Assembly: GCF_004025325.1 (NCBI RefSeq) | Contig: NZ_RSFE01000005.1 | Coordinates: 124,001-188,000 of the forward strand | Source of the DNA: Pseudidiomarina gelatinasegens | GTDB lineage: Bacteria; Pseudomonadota; Gammaproteobacteria; Enterobacterales; Alteromonadaceae | Direction: 5' to 3' | DNA: 64,000 bases | Part shown: in pieces, positions 1 through 8,289 of the stretch | How positions within the stretch are numbered: position 1 is the first letter of the stretch | Layout of the letters: each line of letters begins with the position of its first letter | The notes under the pieces: generated by a model | What the model was told of the DNA's origin: nothing | The model's database searches: none | Seen by the model: the letters and a program-made list of their open reading frames with translations, nothing else | Program-made: the position numbers and the translations under genes

Positions 1-225
1 ACCAGCGAAGGGAGCTTTATGGCGCGCCGCCGCCACCTCGACGCGCTTGAACGCGCCCAGCAACATTTGCTAACCGGTCAAGAACAGCTGGAACAAAACC
101 TCGCTGGCGAACTGTTAGCGGAAGAGCTCAGGCTGACACAGCAACACCTGAATGAAATAACAGGTGAATTCACCTCTGACGATCTACTCGGCAAGATATT
201 TAGCAGTTTCTGTATCGGGAAATAG
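1..225 (+). CDS. mnmE: tRNA modification GTPase MnmE, 3' end only
   Basis: The frame is open from base 1 and ends at the TAG at 223-225. Only the last 74 residues are present; the G domain and N-terminus lie outside the window. The tail has the helical run typical of MnmE (ARRRHLDAL) and ends in CIGK, the conserved C-terminal motif whose cysteine is universal in the family. MnmE works with MnmG, encoded here at 59356, to put the cmnm5/mnm5 group on U34 of certain tRNAs. In many gammaproteobacteria mnmE lies in the origin-proximal rpmH-rnpA-yidC-mnmE block, which fits the oriC found at the other end of this window. Confidence 0.93.
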   Translation, partial: TSEGSFMARRRHLDALERAQQHLLTGQEQLEQNLAGELLAEELRLTQQHLNEITGEFTSDDLLGKIFSSFCIGK

Positions 226-254
226 CCCACTTAAAACAACAAGAGAGAACATCC

Positions 255-1403
255 ATGGGTTTAATCATAAAACTAATTTTAGGTATCGTGCTCGGTACTC
301 TTATTGGCTTGTATACGCCACATTGGGTCACGCAACTATTGCTGACTTTCAAAGAGCTATTTGGGCAATTATTATTTTTTACTATTCCGTTATTAATATT
401 GTTTTTTATCACCAGCGGTATTGCTGGACTCCCTCAAAACTCTGGTAAGCTCCTCGGCAGAACCCTCGGTATTGCTTATTTATCAACCATCGTCGCCGGA
501 ACGGTCGCTTATTTTGTGGCAAGCTTTATTGTCCCTATGCTAAACACTGCCGCCAAAAATCCACAAAGTGCAGAAGGTGCGTTACTAGAACCTTTCATTA
601 CGTTAGATATGCCACCCGTTTTTGGTGTTATGACAGCGCTGGTATTAGCGTTTATTTTTGGTTTAGGTATTGCAGCAACTCGCGCTGAACAACTCAAACA
701 ACTGTCTGATCAAGGTCGCGATATTATTGAGTTGTTGCTCAGCAAGGTTATCATTCCATTACTACCATTTTATATCGCTGGGGTTTTCGCCGAAATGGCA
801 GCCGCCGGTACGGTGTTTGGCACCTTGAAAACCTTCGGCATTATTCTTGTGCTTGCGGTTGCTCTGCACTGGGTATACATCATTTCAATGTTCACCGTGG
901 CAGGTGTGAAAGCGGGCATTAGCCCCATAACGCTCATCAAAAACATGTTACCGGCTTACTTTACTGCGCTAGGAACCATGTCGAGCGCCGCAACCATTCC
1001 GGTAACATTACGCAGTGTGAAAAATAATAAGGTGGATGAAGACGTTGCCAACTTCGCCGTGCCGCTTTGCGCAACCACGCACTTAGCCGGCTCTACCATT
1101 ACCATTGTTAGTTGCACGCTCGCAGTCATGTACCTGCACAGCTCGCTCGCTATACCGTCGTTTTTAACTATCCTGCCATTTATTCTGATGCTGGGTGTCG
1201 TCATGCTTGCAGCACCAGGTGTGCCTGGCGGCGCAGTCATGTCCGCGGTAGGTTTGCTCGGTTCCATGCTCGGTTTTGGCGAAACAGCCATTGCATTAAT
1301 GATTGCGCTATACATGGCACAAGACAGTTTTGGTACGGCGTGTAATGTAACCGGCGACGGCGCTATTGCTATCTTGGTTGATCAAGCCAATAAAGCGAAA
1401 TAG
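255..1403 (+). CDS. SLC1/DAACS-family cation:dicarboxylate or amino acid symporter
   Basis: 382 aa polytopic membrane protein of the sodium:dicarboxylate (GltP/SstT/DctA) family. The reentrant-loop serine motif appears as MSSAATIP (about residues 241-248), followed by the ATTHLAGSTITI segment. The last transmembrane segment carries DSFGTACNVTGDG, the equivalent of the substrate- and cation-binding NxxxD region. The arginine that binds a side-chain carboxylate in DctA/GltP-type members is not obvious here, so a neutral amino acid or another small acid is possible. The ATG at 255 follows AAGAGAGAAC. The gene stands alone between mnmE and a convergent operon, with 1 bp between the two stop codons. 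Family is secure; substrate is unknown. Confidence 0.88.
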   Translation: MGLIIKLILGIVLGTLIGLYTPHWVTQLLLTFKELFGQLLFFTIPLLILFFITSGIAGLPQNSGKLLGRTLGIAYLSTIVAGTVAYFVASFIVPMLNTAAKNPQSAEGALLEPFITLDMPPVFGVMTALVLAFIFGLGIAATRAEQLKQLSDQGRDIIELLLSKVIIPLLPFYIAGVFAEMAAAGTVFGTLKTFGIILVLAVALHWVYIISMFTVAGVKAGISPITLIKNMLPAYFTALGTMSSAATIPVTLRSVKNNKVDEDVANFAVPLCATTHLAGSTITIVSCTLAVMYLHSSLAIPSFLTILPFILMLGVVMLAAPGVPGGAVMSAVGLLGSMLGFGETAIALMIALYMAQDSFGTACNVTGDGAIAILVDQANKAK

Positions 1404-1404
1404 G

Positions 1405-2232
1405 CTACTTCGTTGAGTTTTTGTCTGCGGCAGTTTCGGCTGCCGCAGCATCCACAAACGGAATGCGCATTAGCCCCCACAACGTGGTTGTTTGTTTCGC
1501 TTCGCGATAGTTGCTTAAACCAATATCCACACCATCAGACCCTGCTTCGGGCTTATCGGTATAGCTACCAAAAACGTGGTCCCACCAACTGACACTAAAG
1601 CCATAATTGCTGTTGGTTTCTCTTGGCACTGTACTGTGATGAATACGATGCAACTCCTGAGTTATCAATACTTTTCTAGTCCAGCGCTCAATCCCTTTCG
1701 GTAACGCAACATTGCCATGATTAAACAACGAGCAGGCATTTAGCACCACTTCAAAAATAATAATCGCCAATGCCGGTGCGCCTAAAGCGACCACAACAAC
1801 CGCTTTAATGCCCAAGCTAAGCACAATTTCTACTGGGTGGAACCGCAACCCTGTTGTGACATCAAAATCAGGGTCGGCATGATGCATGCGATGAATGCGC
1901 CACAATATCGGTACGCGGTGAAACAACCGATGTTGCCAATAAATGGCGATATCTAGTACCACCACAGCTATCACAACTGCCAGCCAAGCCGGTACTCCAA
2001 CCTGATGCAGCACCCCCCAATTTTGTTGCTCTGCATAAAGCGCAATACTGACCAGGCCCGCCGGTAATAGAAGCCGCGTAATCAACGAATCAATCACCAC
2101 GATGCCCAAATTCGCCGGCCATCGCTTTGCCCTGCCGTAACGCGGTTGGCGTTTCGGCACTAACATTTCCCACGCAGCCATGGCCACCATCACGCCTAAA
2201 AAAATACTCAGTCGAATGGTTGCTTCGTTCAT
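1405..2232 (-). CDS. Sterol desaturase / fatty acid hydroxylase family membrane protein
   Basis: 275 aa integral membrane di-iron enzyme family. The histidine boxes are clear: HRLFH (HX3H), HRMHH (HX2HH) and a late HRIHH, with hydrophobic segments between them. Family members hydroxylate or desaturate lipid substrates using O2 and a di-iron centre at the membrane surface. The start is the ATG at 2230-2232, which overlaps the upstream TAA as TAATG and follows AGGCGA; an in-frame extension to 2295 is less likely. It is the last gene of the seven-gene minus-strand operon and is translationally coupled to the CDP-alcohol phosphatidyltransferase. That context suggests a lipid substrate, but this is inference. 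Confidence 0.85.
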   Translation of the reverse strand: MNEATIRLSIFLGVMVAMAAWEMLVPKRQPRYGRAKRWPANLGIVVIDSLITRLLLPAGLVSIALYAEQQNWGVLHQVGVPAWLAVVIAVVVLDIAIYWQHRLFHRVPILWRIHRMHHADPDFDVTTGLRFHPVEIVLSLGIKAVVVVALGAPALAIIIFEVVLNACSLFNHGNVALPKGIERWTRKVLITQELHRIHHSTVPRETNSNYGFSVSWWDHVFGSYTDKPEAGSDGVDIGLSNYREAKQTTTLWGLMRIPFVDAAAAETAADKNSTK

Positions 2233-2846
2233 TAGTTCGCCTCGCTTAGGGTTCGGTAACCGACAACAATCCGTGTAATGGCTGTAATCCAGCACGCTGC
2301 CGCAAAAATCAGCGCAAGCATTTCAAAATGCTCGGGCCATATACAAAAAGCGACGAAAGCAACAATGGTCTCAAAGCCTTCGGTAAGGCCACCCATATAG
2401 TGCAATGACTTATTCGGATAGCGCGGGTTTTCGATGCCGCGTTTAGCTGCAATCACAGCAAAGGCTAAAAAGCTTGCGCCGGTACCCATAAAAGTGACCA
2501 AAAGCAGCCCCGCCGGTAAAGCATGCTCAAACGGGCTCGCCAATAAGAAGCCAAACACCACCGCGCTGTAAAAGATAAAATCTAAAACAATGTCGAGAAA
2601 GCCACCCGCATCTGTTGCTGATGTTCGGCGGGCAACTGCACCGTCAAGTCCGTCGGCAACGCGGTTTAGCAAAATAAAAACCAGCGCTACCTCATAAGCT
2701 TGAGCTGCTAAAGCTGGCACTGCCAACAACCCCACCAAAAAGCCCGCCACCGTAACTTGATCAGCAGATACTTGCCGCTTTACCAACCACCGCGCTGGGT
2801 AATCTAAAACTTTTCGTGTGATAGGTGTCAGTAATGGGTCAAGCAT
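2232..2846 (-). CDS. CDP-alcohol phosphatidyltransferase family protein, YnjF-like
   Basis: 204 aa membrane protein with the family signature: DGLDGAVAR, then about seven residues, then GGFLDIVLD, supplying the acidic residues that bind CDP-alcohol and metal. Several transmembrane helices follow. The family transfers a phosphatidyl group from CDP-diacylglycerol to an alcohol. E. coli YnjF is about this size and sits downstream of ynjBCD; the same order here is the main reason for the YnjF comparison. The start ATG at 2844-2846 overlaps the end of the ATPase gene by 8 bp, and the stop overlaps the next start. The acceptor alcohol is not known. Confidence 0.82.
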   Translation of the reverse strand: MLDPLLTPITRKVLDYPARWLVKRQVSADQVTVAGFLVGLLAVPALAAQAYEVALVFILLNRVADGLDGAVARRTSATDAGGFLDIVLDFIFYSAVVFGFLLASPFEHALPAGLLLVTFMGTGASFLAFAVIAAKRGIENPRYPNKSLHYMGGLTEGFETIVAFVAFCIWPEHFEMLALIFAAACWITAITRIVVGYRTLSEAN

Positions 2847-3465
2847 GTGTGAGCTCTTTCATTGAAATAATTGTTCCCGGTGCGTCTTCTTTATCGTGCG
2901 TTACCAACATAACAGATATATCGCGCTGCTTAAGTTGTGCAAATACCCACTCGCGTACTGTGCCGCGCAGCGCCGTATCTAACGACGAAAAGGGCTCATC
3001 CAACAATAACGCCTCAGGTTGAGCCAGCAAAGCGCGCATTAACGCAACACGCGCCTGCTCACCGCCACTTAACTGATGTGGCCACGCATTGGCCTTATCC
3101 GACAATTGCATCGCCTCTAACGCCTCTAAGGCCGCTTGGTGACGTCTTGGATCTTTGCGCGGTAATGCAAACAACAGGTTATCCAGCACCCGCAAATGCG
3201 GAAATAAATCGCCTTGCTGATGCAACAACCCAATTTTACGTGCATGGATGGGCAGTTGATCACGTTGCTTGCCGTTCAACCATAGTTCTCCGGCTATCTG
3301 AAAATCAGGTAGCGGCTCACCCAAAAGCCATTTGAGCAGCGTTGATTTACCACTTCCGCTGGGGCCCATTAAAGTCAAAACCGAACCACCTGCCACCTGC
3401 AAAGATTCGACACTAAGAAACACATGCTGTTGCTTACTTATAGTTAAGTGCTTAATTTCTAACAT
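2839..3465 (-). CDS. ynjD: ABC transporter ATP-binding protein, YnjD-like
   Basis: 208 aa nucleotide-binding subunit of an importer. Visible motifs are Walker A GPSGSGKST, a Q-loop region (LLHQQGDLFPHL), the signature LSGGEQARV and Walker B LLLDEP, ending with the switch histidine in VTHD. The ATG at 3463-3465 is preferred over an upstream in-frame codon because GGTGGAAGAG precedes it and the protein then starts directly with the first NBD strand (MLEIKHL). The gene overlaps the permease by 14 bp and the phosphatidyltransferase by 8 bp, so the three are probably translationally coupled. It resembles ThiQ/YnjD. The transported substrate is unknown. Confidence 0.87.
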   Translation of the reverse strand: MLEIKHLTISKQQHVFLSVESLQVAGGSVLTLMGPSGSGKSTLLKWLLGEPLPDFQIAGELWLNGKQRDQLPIHARKIGLLHQQGDLFPHLRVLDNLLFALPRKDPRRHQAALEALEAMQLSDKANAWPHQLSGGEQARVALMRALLAQPEALLLDEPFSSLDTALRGTVREWVFAQLKQRDISVMLVTHDKEDAPGTIISMKELTHA

Positions 3466-5059
3466 GCTTACTCTTCCACCTTTGCTGATTACCTTGCCGG
3501 CTAGCCCAAACCAATAATACAACCGGAATGAGCGCTTGTAACAATGCATAAACGCTCGCCATGCGCCAATCGCCACCCGCAGCCAAGCTTACGGTCTCAG
3601 TCGTAACTGTCGGATAACTCACACCAGCTAGCCAGAGCGTGGGTAAGTATTGCGCAATACTCACCGCAACGCCCACTGCGAACGCCAGCGCAACACTGCC
3701 GCGCAATTGTGGAAGCAACACATGCAGCCAAGCATTGAAGGGAGAATGCCCTAAACTTTGTGCCTGATACAACCAACGTGACGGAAAACTAATGTAGGCG
3801 CCATGTAACACCAAATAAGCGTACGGGAACGTAAAGGCCGCATGCGACCAAAGTAACCATAGCCAGCCGGCATCTTGCCCCAGAGCCCGCTGCCAACCCA
3901 ATACAATTGGAAGCTGAGGTATCAATAACAACAGCAACGGCAGCCAAGCAAGTGCCTTTTTTCGCTGACTGCGTTGCCGTTCAAGTACCAGCAAGGCTCC
4001 GGCAACGCCTATTGCCGCGCTCACTACGGCAAGCCATAGGCTATTCTGTAACAAGGGCCACGCATACGGCCACTCGTTAATCCAACGCCCCAAGCTCCAC
4101 TGCTGTGGCCACAGCGCTGGATAAAACCACGTACCCGCAACACTCTGGACAATCAAAGCAAGCACTGCCAAACCGCACAGCCAAAGCAATAACTGACTAC
4201 CAAAACCTGAACATATACGCTGCGCAGAATGGCCATTTGGGCGACCAATTGCGTCCAAGCCAAATCGCCGATAAACCGTTTGGTTAATGGCAACAACAAC
4301 GAATAACATCGCCCCAAGCACAATCATGAGCCACTGACCGAGCCAAGCTTCAAGGCTGGCCAAATCAGAAAAGCGTAAACTTGCTTCGTGCACGCGTGGC
4401 GCAATTAATGGCGGCGTATTCGGGCCCACCATAAGCGCAATGTCGACCACCGAAAGGGTGTAAATAGCGATGGCAAAAAGCGGAAACTTCAAGCGCGGTA
4501 GCAACGCTGGCACCACCACCAACCACCAGCAGCGCCGCACTGAATACCCCATGCTTTGCGCCTGCGTTTGCCAACGCTGTATCGGCAGCTGATCGCGTTG
4601 TGCGGCAATCATCAATAGTAAAAATGGCACTTCTTTTATGACTAACACAACGGCCATGGTGACTAATGATTTGTCGGCTATCCACCAATGGGCAGGTGGG
4701 CTGGGGAATAACTCAAATAAACTGTGTACAAGACGCACCAACCAACCGCTCGGGCTCAATAGAACCATCAGCCCAACCGCAAGCGCCGCATGCGGCACAG
4801 CGAGCAATGGCGCAATACGTGAACTTGATAAACCAGCAGTGATGCGCTGACCTAACCACAGGCTCAAATAACAGACAGCTAGTATTAGACCTACGGTAAA
4901 AGTGAAGCTGACAAACGCTGACTGCAGCCAGCTTTGCCAAAGCAGCTCTTGCACTAATTCTTGGGAGAATACCGGCAACTGAAATAACGTGCTGCCGCCC
5001 ACGCCTAGTGGCAACAGCACTAAAAAGAAGATAACTGCTAGTGAAAGCGCGCGGCCCAC
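3452..5059 (-). CDS. ynjC: ABC transporter permease with two fused TM domains, YnjC-like
   Basis: 535 aa, roughly twice the length of a single permease subunit, with many hydrophobic helices in two halves as in ThiP and YnjC. Each half should supply one ABC-permease domain contacting the ATPase. I place the start at the GTG at 5057-5059, because GGAGAAACA lies directly before it; the longer TTG-initiated frame from 5083 has no ribosome binding site. The gene then overlaps the end of the binding-protein gene by 22 bp. It lies between the binding protein and the ATPase, as in E. coli ynjBCD. It should form the inner-membrane channel of the importer. Confidence 0.85.
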   Translation of the reverse strand: MGRALSLAVIFFLVLLPLGVGGSTLFQLPVFSQELVQELLWQSWLQSAFVSFTFTVGLILAVCYLSLWLGQRITAGLSSSRIAPLLAVPHAALAVGLMVLLSPSGWLVRLVHSLFELFPSPPAHWWIADKSLVTMAVVLVIKEVPFLLLMIAAQRDQLPIQRWQTQAQSMGYSVRRCWWLVVVPALLPRLKFPLFAIAIYTLSVVDIALMVGPNTPPLIAPRVHEASLRFSDLASLEAWLGQWLMIVLGAMLFVVVAINQTVYRRFGLDAIGRPNGHSAQRICSGFGSQLLLWLCGLAVLALIVQSVAGTWFYPALWPQQWSLGRWINEWPYAWPLLQNSLWLAVVSAAIGVAGALLVLERQRSQRKKALAWLPLLLLLIPQLPIVLGWQRALGQDAGWLWLLWSHAAFTFPYAYLVLHGAYISFPSRWLYQAQSLGHSPFNAWLHVLLPQLRGSVALAFAVGVAVSIAQYLPTLWLAGVSYPTVTTETVSLAAGGDWRMASVYALLQALIPVVLLVWASRQGNQQRWKSKHVRN

Positions 5060-6117
5060 TGTTTCTCCAAATAATTGTGCCAAGTTACATGAAAGTCATT
5101 TGCCGCAGGTAATAAGGTTGCTTGCTCAACTTGCTGAATGACGGCAGGGTCACCCCAGCCTTGCAGGTCAGCTTTTTTTCGCTGTGCTTTTTCACTAAGC
5201 AAAAACTCAATCACTTTAATCGCTGCTTCAGGGTTCACAGCACTGCGGGGCACCGCTAAATAGTGGCTGTTGGTAATGGCTGCATCACCAATCATGACTG
5301 CTTTACTGGTTGCGGGTATGCGCCCTTGATTCGCAAGCGTAAGCACCTCATTCGGGTTAAAGCTAACCGCGTTATGTAATTGCGCATTGGCGAACAGGTT
5401 CAGTTGCTCGGCAGCACTTGCTGGAAAGGCCTCGCCTTGCAGCCAAAGATGCGGATGTAACTGTTCTAAATAAGCCCAAAATGGTCGCATGACTGACTCG
5501 ACATCAACCGCTGAGGTACGCTTCTGGAAAACACCGGTATCGGCAACCAAATCAAGTGCCAGCATTTTTAAGAACGTGGTGCCGTGAAACTCCGGCGGTC
5601 GTGGATAACTGATACGGCCGGGGTTCGCTTTTGCATAATTCAGCAACTGTTGCGCAGACAGTGACGACTGCGTAACACAGGTACCGCACATGAATAGGTG
5701 AAATTGCCCAATGCCCCACGGCACTTCCAAGCCATCGACTGACTCACCAAAATCAATTTGCCAACCAATGTCGGTGCGCACATGCTCTATTCCTTTCACC
5801 TTCTCAGCAACAGCAAGTAAGGCGTCAGTGCGTTTTAAGGCGTGAAAATTTTCACCATTTATCCAGATTAAATCGGCATTGCTGCGGCCAGAGGTTAGCT
5901 GCTTTACCACTTCAGCAATATCCGCAACCTTAACATGCTGCAACGCTATACCTTCAGCTTCAAGCTCGCGCTCGGCCCAGCGCAAATAATCATTGATAGC
6001 CGGTTGGCCACCCCATGCATAGAAGTTTACTGGTACCGGTTGTGCCTGCGTCGCATTCGTCGCCAGAACACCAGCAGCCAAAGCCAAGATTGCGACCAAG
6101 CCTCGAATGGTTTTCAT
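5038..6117 (-). CDS. ynjB: Periplasmic substrate-binding protein of ABC importer, YnjB-like
   Basis: 359 aa with an N-terminal signal peptide (MKTIRGLVAILALAAG, predicted cleavage near ATQA-QPVP). The mature part begins VNFYAWGGQPAINDYLRW, typical of the ThiB/PotD-like binding-protein fold and of E. coli YnjB (about 388 aa). A CGTC pair near residue 145 could form a disulfide or bind metal. The ATG at 6115-6117 immediately follows the TAA of the oxidoreductase gene. The gene leads the ynjBCD transporter set. I cannot tell the ligand from sequence; homology to thiamine binders alone does not justify that call. Confidence 0.83.
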   Translation of the reverse strand: MKTIRGLVAILALAAGVLATNATQAQPVPVNFYAWGGQPAINDYLRWAERELEAEGIALQHVKVADIAEVVKQLTSGRSNADLIWINGENFHALKRTDALLAVAEKVKGIEHVRTDIGWQIDFGESVDGLEVPWGIGQFHLFMCGTCVTQSSLSAQQLLNYAKANPGRISYPRPPEFHGTTFLKMLALDLVADTGVFQKRTSAVDVESVMRPFWAYLEQLHPHLWLQGEAFPASAAEQLNLFANAQLHNAVSFNPNEVLTLANQGRIPATSKAVMIGDAAITNSHYLAVPRSAVNPEAAIKVIEFLLSEKAQRKKADLQGWGDPAVIQQVEQATLLPAANDFHVTWHNYLEKQWAARFH

Positions 6118-8265
6118 TTAGTCGCCTCCTCGGCGCCAGCGATGAAATTTAGCAACCCAGCGCAACAGCCCTTCTGGCGCATGGGCACGTTTCCAGTTAC
6201 CGGCCACATACTTATTTGCCTCCGCTAGCGTCGGGTAGCTATGAATGGTACCCAAAATAGCATTTAAACCGATGCCTTGCTTCATCGCTAACACATATTC
6301 GGCCAGCAGTTCACCGGCTTGTGGGCCGACAATATTCACACCCAAAATTTTGTCTTTGCCAGGCTTGGTTAACACTTTAATACGGCCGCTGTCTTGCGCA
6401 TCAGCTATTGCCCTATCAAGATCGGAAAAGTCGTATTCGGTGACTTCATAGTCAACACCTTGGCGTTTCGCTTCTTGCTCGGTTAAACCGACGTTCGCGA
6501 TTTCTGGTGATGTGTAAGTTACCCAAGGTATGACTGAGTAATCCACACGGAAGGTTTTGTAGGGCCCAAACAGCGCATTAACCGCAGCGTACCAAGCCTG
6601 ATGCGATGCTACATGAGTAAACTGATACGGCCCCACCACGTCACCGCAACCGTAAATAGACGGGTAATTGGTCTGCAATAGCGGGCTCACATTCAGTGTT
6701 TTGGCAAACTCAACGCCCAGCTCATCTAAGCCAAAACCGGTTAAGTTTGCCTGTCGACCAAGTGCGATAAGCACGGTATCAAACTCAATAGGAACTTCCT
6801 TCTCATCGTGTTCCGCAATCAACCGTGAACCCTGTTCGGCTGCTTCAAACCGCAGCGCTTTATGCGATAACTTCAGGGCTATGCCGTCGTGTTCCAATGC
6901 TTTTGCCAAACGGCTTGCCGTGTCTTCGTCTTCATTGGCAAGCAAGCGATCGGCCATTTCGACAATCGTCACCTGCGAGCCCAGTCGCGCAAATGCCTGC
7001 GCTAATTCACACCCAATTGGCCCACCGCCCAATATCGTCAACCGTTTCGGCAGTTCGCTTATCGACCACAACGTATCCGAGGTTAACCAATGCACATCAC
7101 CAAGCCCATCAAATTTGGGCACTAAGGGCCGCGCGCCAGTTGCCACAATAATCGACCGTGCACTAATCCGCTTGGTTTGCCCATCGCGCGTCACTTCAAC
7201 TTCCCACGGTGACACGATTTTCGCATCACCCAGCTCAACATCGACGCCTAGATTGGTATAACGCTCAATGGAGTCGTGCGGCTCTATCTTGGTTATAACG
7301 TCCTGCACATGGTTCATAACCTGTGCGAAGTCCACTTTAATACCATCAACGTGCACGCCCATCTGCGCGCCCTTCCGTATTTGCGCGACTGTTTTAGCAA
7401 CGTTCAAAAGCGCTTTCGACGGAACGCACCCGGTATTTAAACAGTCGCCGCCCATTTTTTCACGTTCAACCAGCGTCACTTTGGCCTTTACCGCCGCCGC
7501 AATATACGCACTCACCAGCCCAGCTGAACCTGCACCAATAACAACCAGGTTAGTATCGAATTTTTTTGGCCGTTGGTAATCGCCAAGCAAGCGGCGCTGT
7601 TTAATGCGACTCAGCAACCATTTTGCAATAAGTGGAAATACTCCCAGCAGCACAAACGCTAAAATAAGATCGGCAGAAACCACATCCCCCAGTGAATCAA
7701 CTTGCGCTAATTGCGTGCCTGCGTTCACATAAACAGCCGTACCGAGCAACATGCCCACCTGACTTACCCAGTAGAATGTCCAGCCCTTAATTTTTGTTAA
7801 CCCCATAGCAAGGTTAATCACGAAGAACGGAAATAAAGGCACTAACCGTAAGCTCAGTAGGTAAAACGCGCCATCGCGCTGCAAGCCCTGATTAATCGCT
7901 TCAAGACGCTTGCCAAAGCGAGCTTGCACCCAGTCGTGCAGTAAAAAACGCGCACTTAAAAATGCTAATAGCGCACCGATAGAACTGGCAAAGCTGGCCA
8001 GCAATAGCGCCCAAGCGAAACCAAATATAGCGCCGGCACCCAATGTCATGATGGTTGCGCCAGGTAACGACAGGGCCGTAACCAACACATAAGCGGCAAA
8101 ATAAACTAAAAATGTCTGTACAGGGTAATCAATAAACCACTGCTGCAGCGCGGTACGCTGCTCTTTGAGTGTTTCTAACGTCAGGTACTGAGTTACATCA
8201 AACGTAACCGCAAGCGCCACCAGTAAGGCAATGACACTGATGACAACCCATTTTTTTAATGACAT
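6118..8265 (-). CDS. VTT (TVP38/DedA-like) membrane domain fused to FAD disulfide oxidoreductase
   Basis: 715 aa fusion. Residues about 1-215 are a membrane domain of the TVP38/TMEM64 (SNARE-associated, VTT) family. Residues 235-715 form a pyridine nucleotide-disulfide oxidoreductase: FAD motif GAGSAG (244-249), redox pair C275/C280 in GGDCLNTGCVPSK, NAD(P) motif GGGPIGCELA, and a C-terminal HSYPTLAE with the usual His-Glu. It lacks the paired C-terminal cysteines of mercuric reductase and there are no mer genes nearby, so a MerA function is not supported. ATG at 8263-8265 follows AAGGACC. It lies between a TonB receptor and the ynjB-like gene, which suggests redox or membrane work linked to that uptake system. 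Confidence 0.87.
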   Translation of the reverse strand: MSLKKWVVISVIALLVALAVTFDVTQYLTLETLKEQRTALQQWFIDYPVQTFLVYFAAYVLVTALSLPGATIMTLGAGAIFGFAWALLLASFASSIGALLAFLSARFLLHDWVQARFGKRLEAINQGLQRDGAFYLLSLRLVPLFPFFVINLAMGLTKIKGWTFYWVSQVGMLLGTAVYVNAGTQLAQVDSLGDVVSADLILAFVLLGVFPLIAKWLLSRIKQRRLLGDYQRPKKFDTNLVVIGAGSAGLVSAYIAAAVKAKVTLVEREKMGGDCLNTGCVPSKALLNVAKTVAQIRKGAQMGVHVDGIKVDFAQVMNHVQDVITKIEPHDSIERYTNLGVDVELGDAKIVSPWEVEVTRDGQTKRISARSIIVATGARPLVPKFDGLGDVHWLTSDTLWSISELPKRLTILGGGPIGCELAQAFARLGSQVTIVEMADRLLANEDEDTASRLAKALEHDGIALKLSHKALRFEAAEQGSRLIAEHDEKEVPIEFDTVLIALGRQANLTGFGLDELGVEFAKTLNVSPLLQTNYPSIYGCGDVVGPYQFTHVASHQAWYAAVNALFGPYKTFRVDYSVIPWVTYTSPEIANVGLTEQEAKRQGVDYEVTEYDFSDLDRAIADAQDSGRIKVLTKPGKDKILGVNIVGPQAGELLAEYVLAMKQGIGLNAILGTIHSYPTLAEANKYVAGNWKRAHAPEGLLRWVAKFHRWRRGGD

Positions 8266-8289
8266 TTTCGGTCCTTTTTAAACTGCAGG

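Noticed and set aside
5060-5083. TTG start for the YnjC-like permease
   Set aside because: No SD before it, whereas GGAG sits correctly before the GTG at 5059.
6668-7261. 197-codon plus-strand frame opposite the VTT/oxidoreductase gene
   Set aside because: Antisense shadow; the minus-strand frame has clear family motifs throughout.
6118-8265. Calling the flavin oxidoreductase a mercuric reductase (merA)
   Set aside because: The redox-active GGDCLNTGCVPSK is shared by the whole family; the C-terminal cysteine pair and any merR/merT/merP neighbours are absent, and an N-terminal VTT membrane domain is present.
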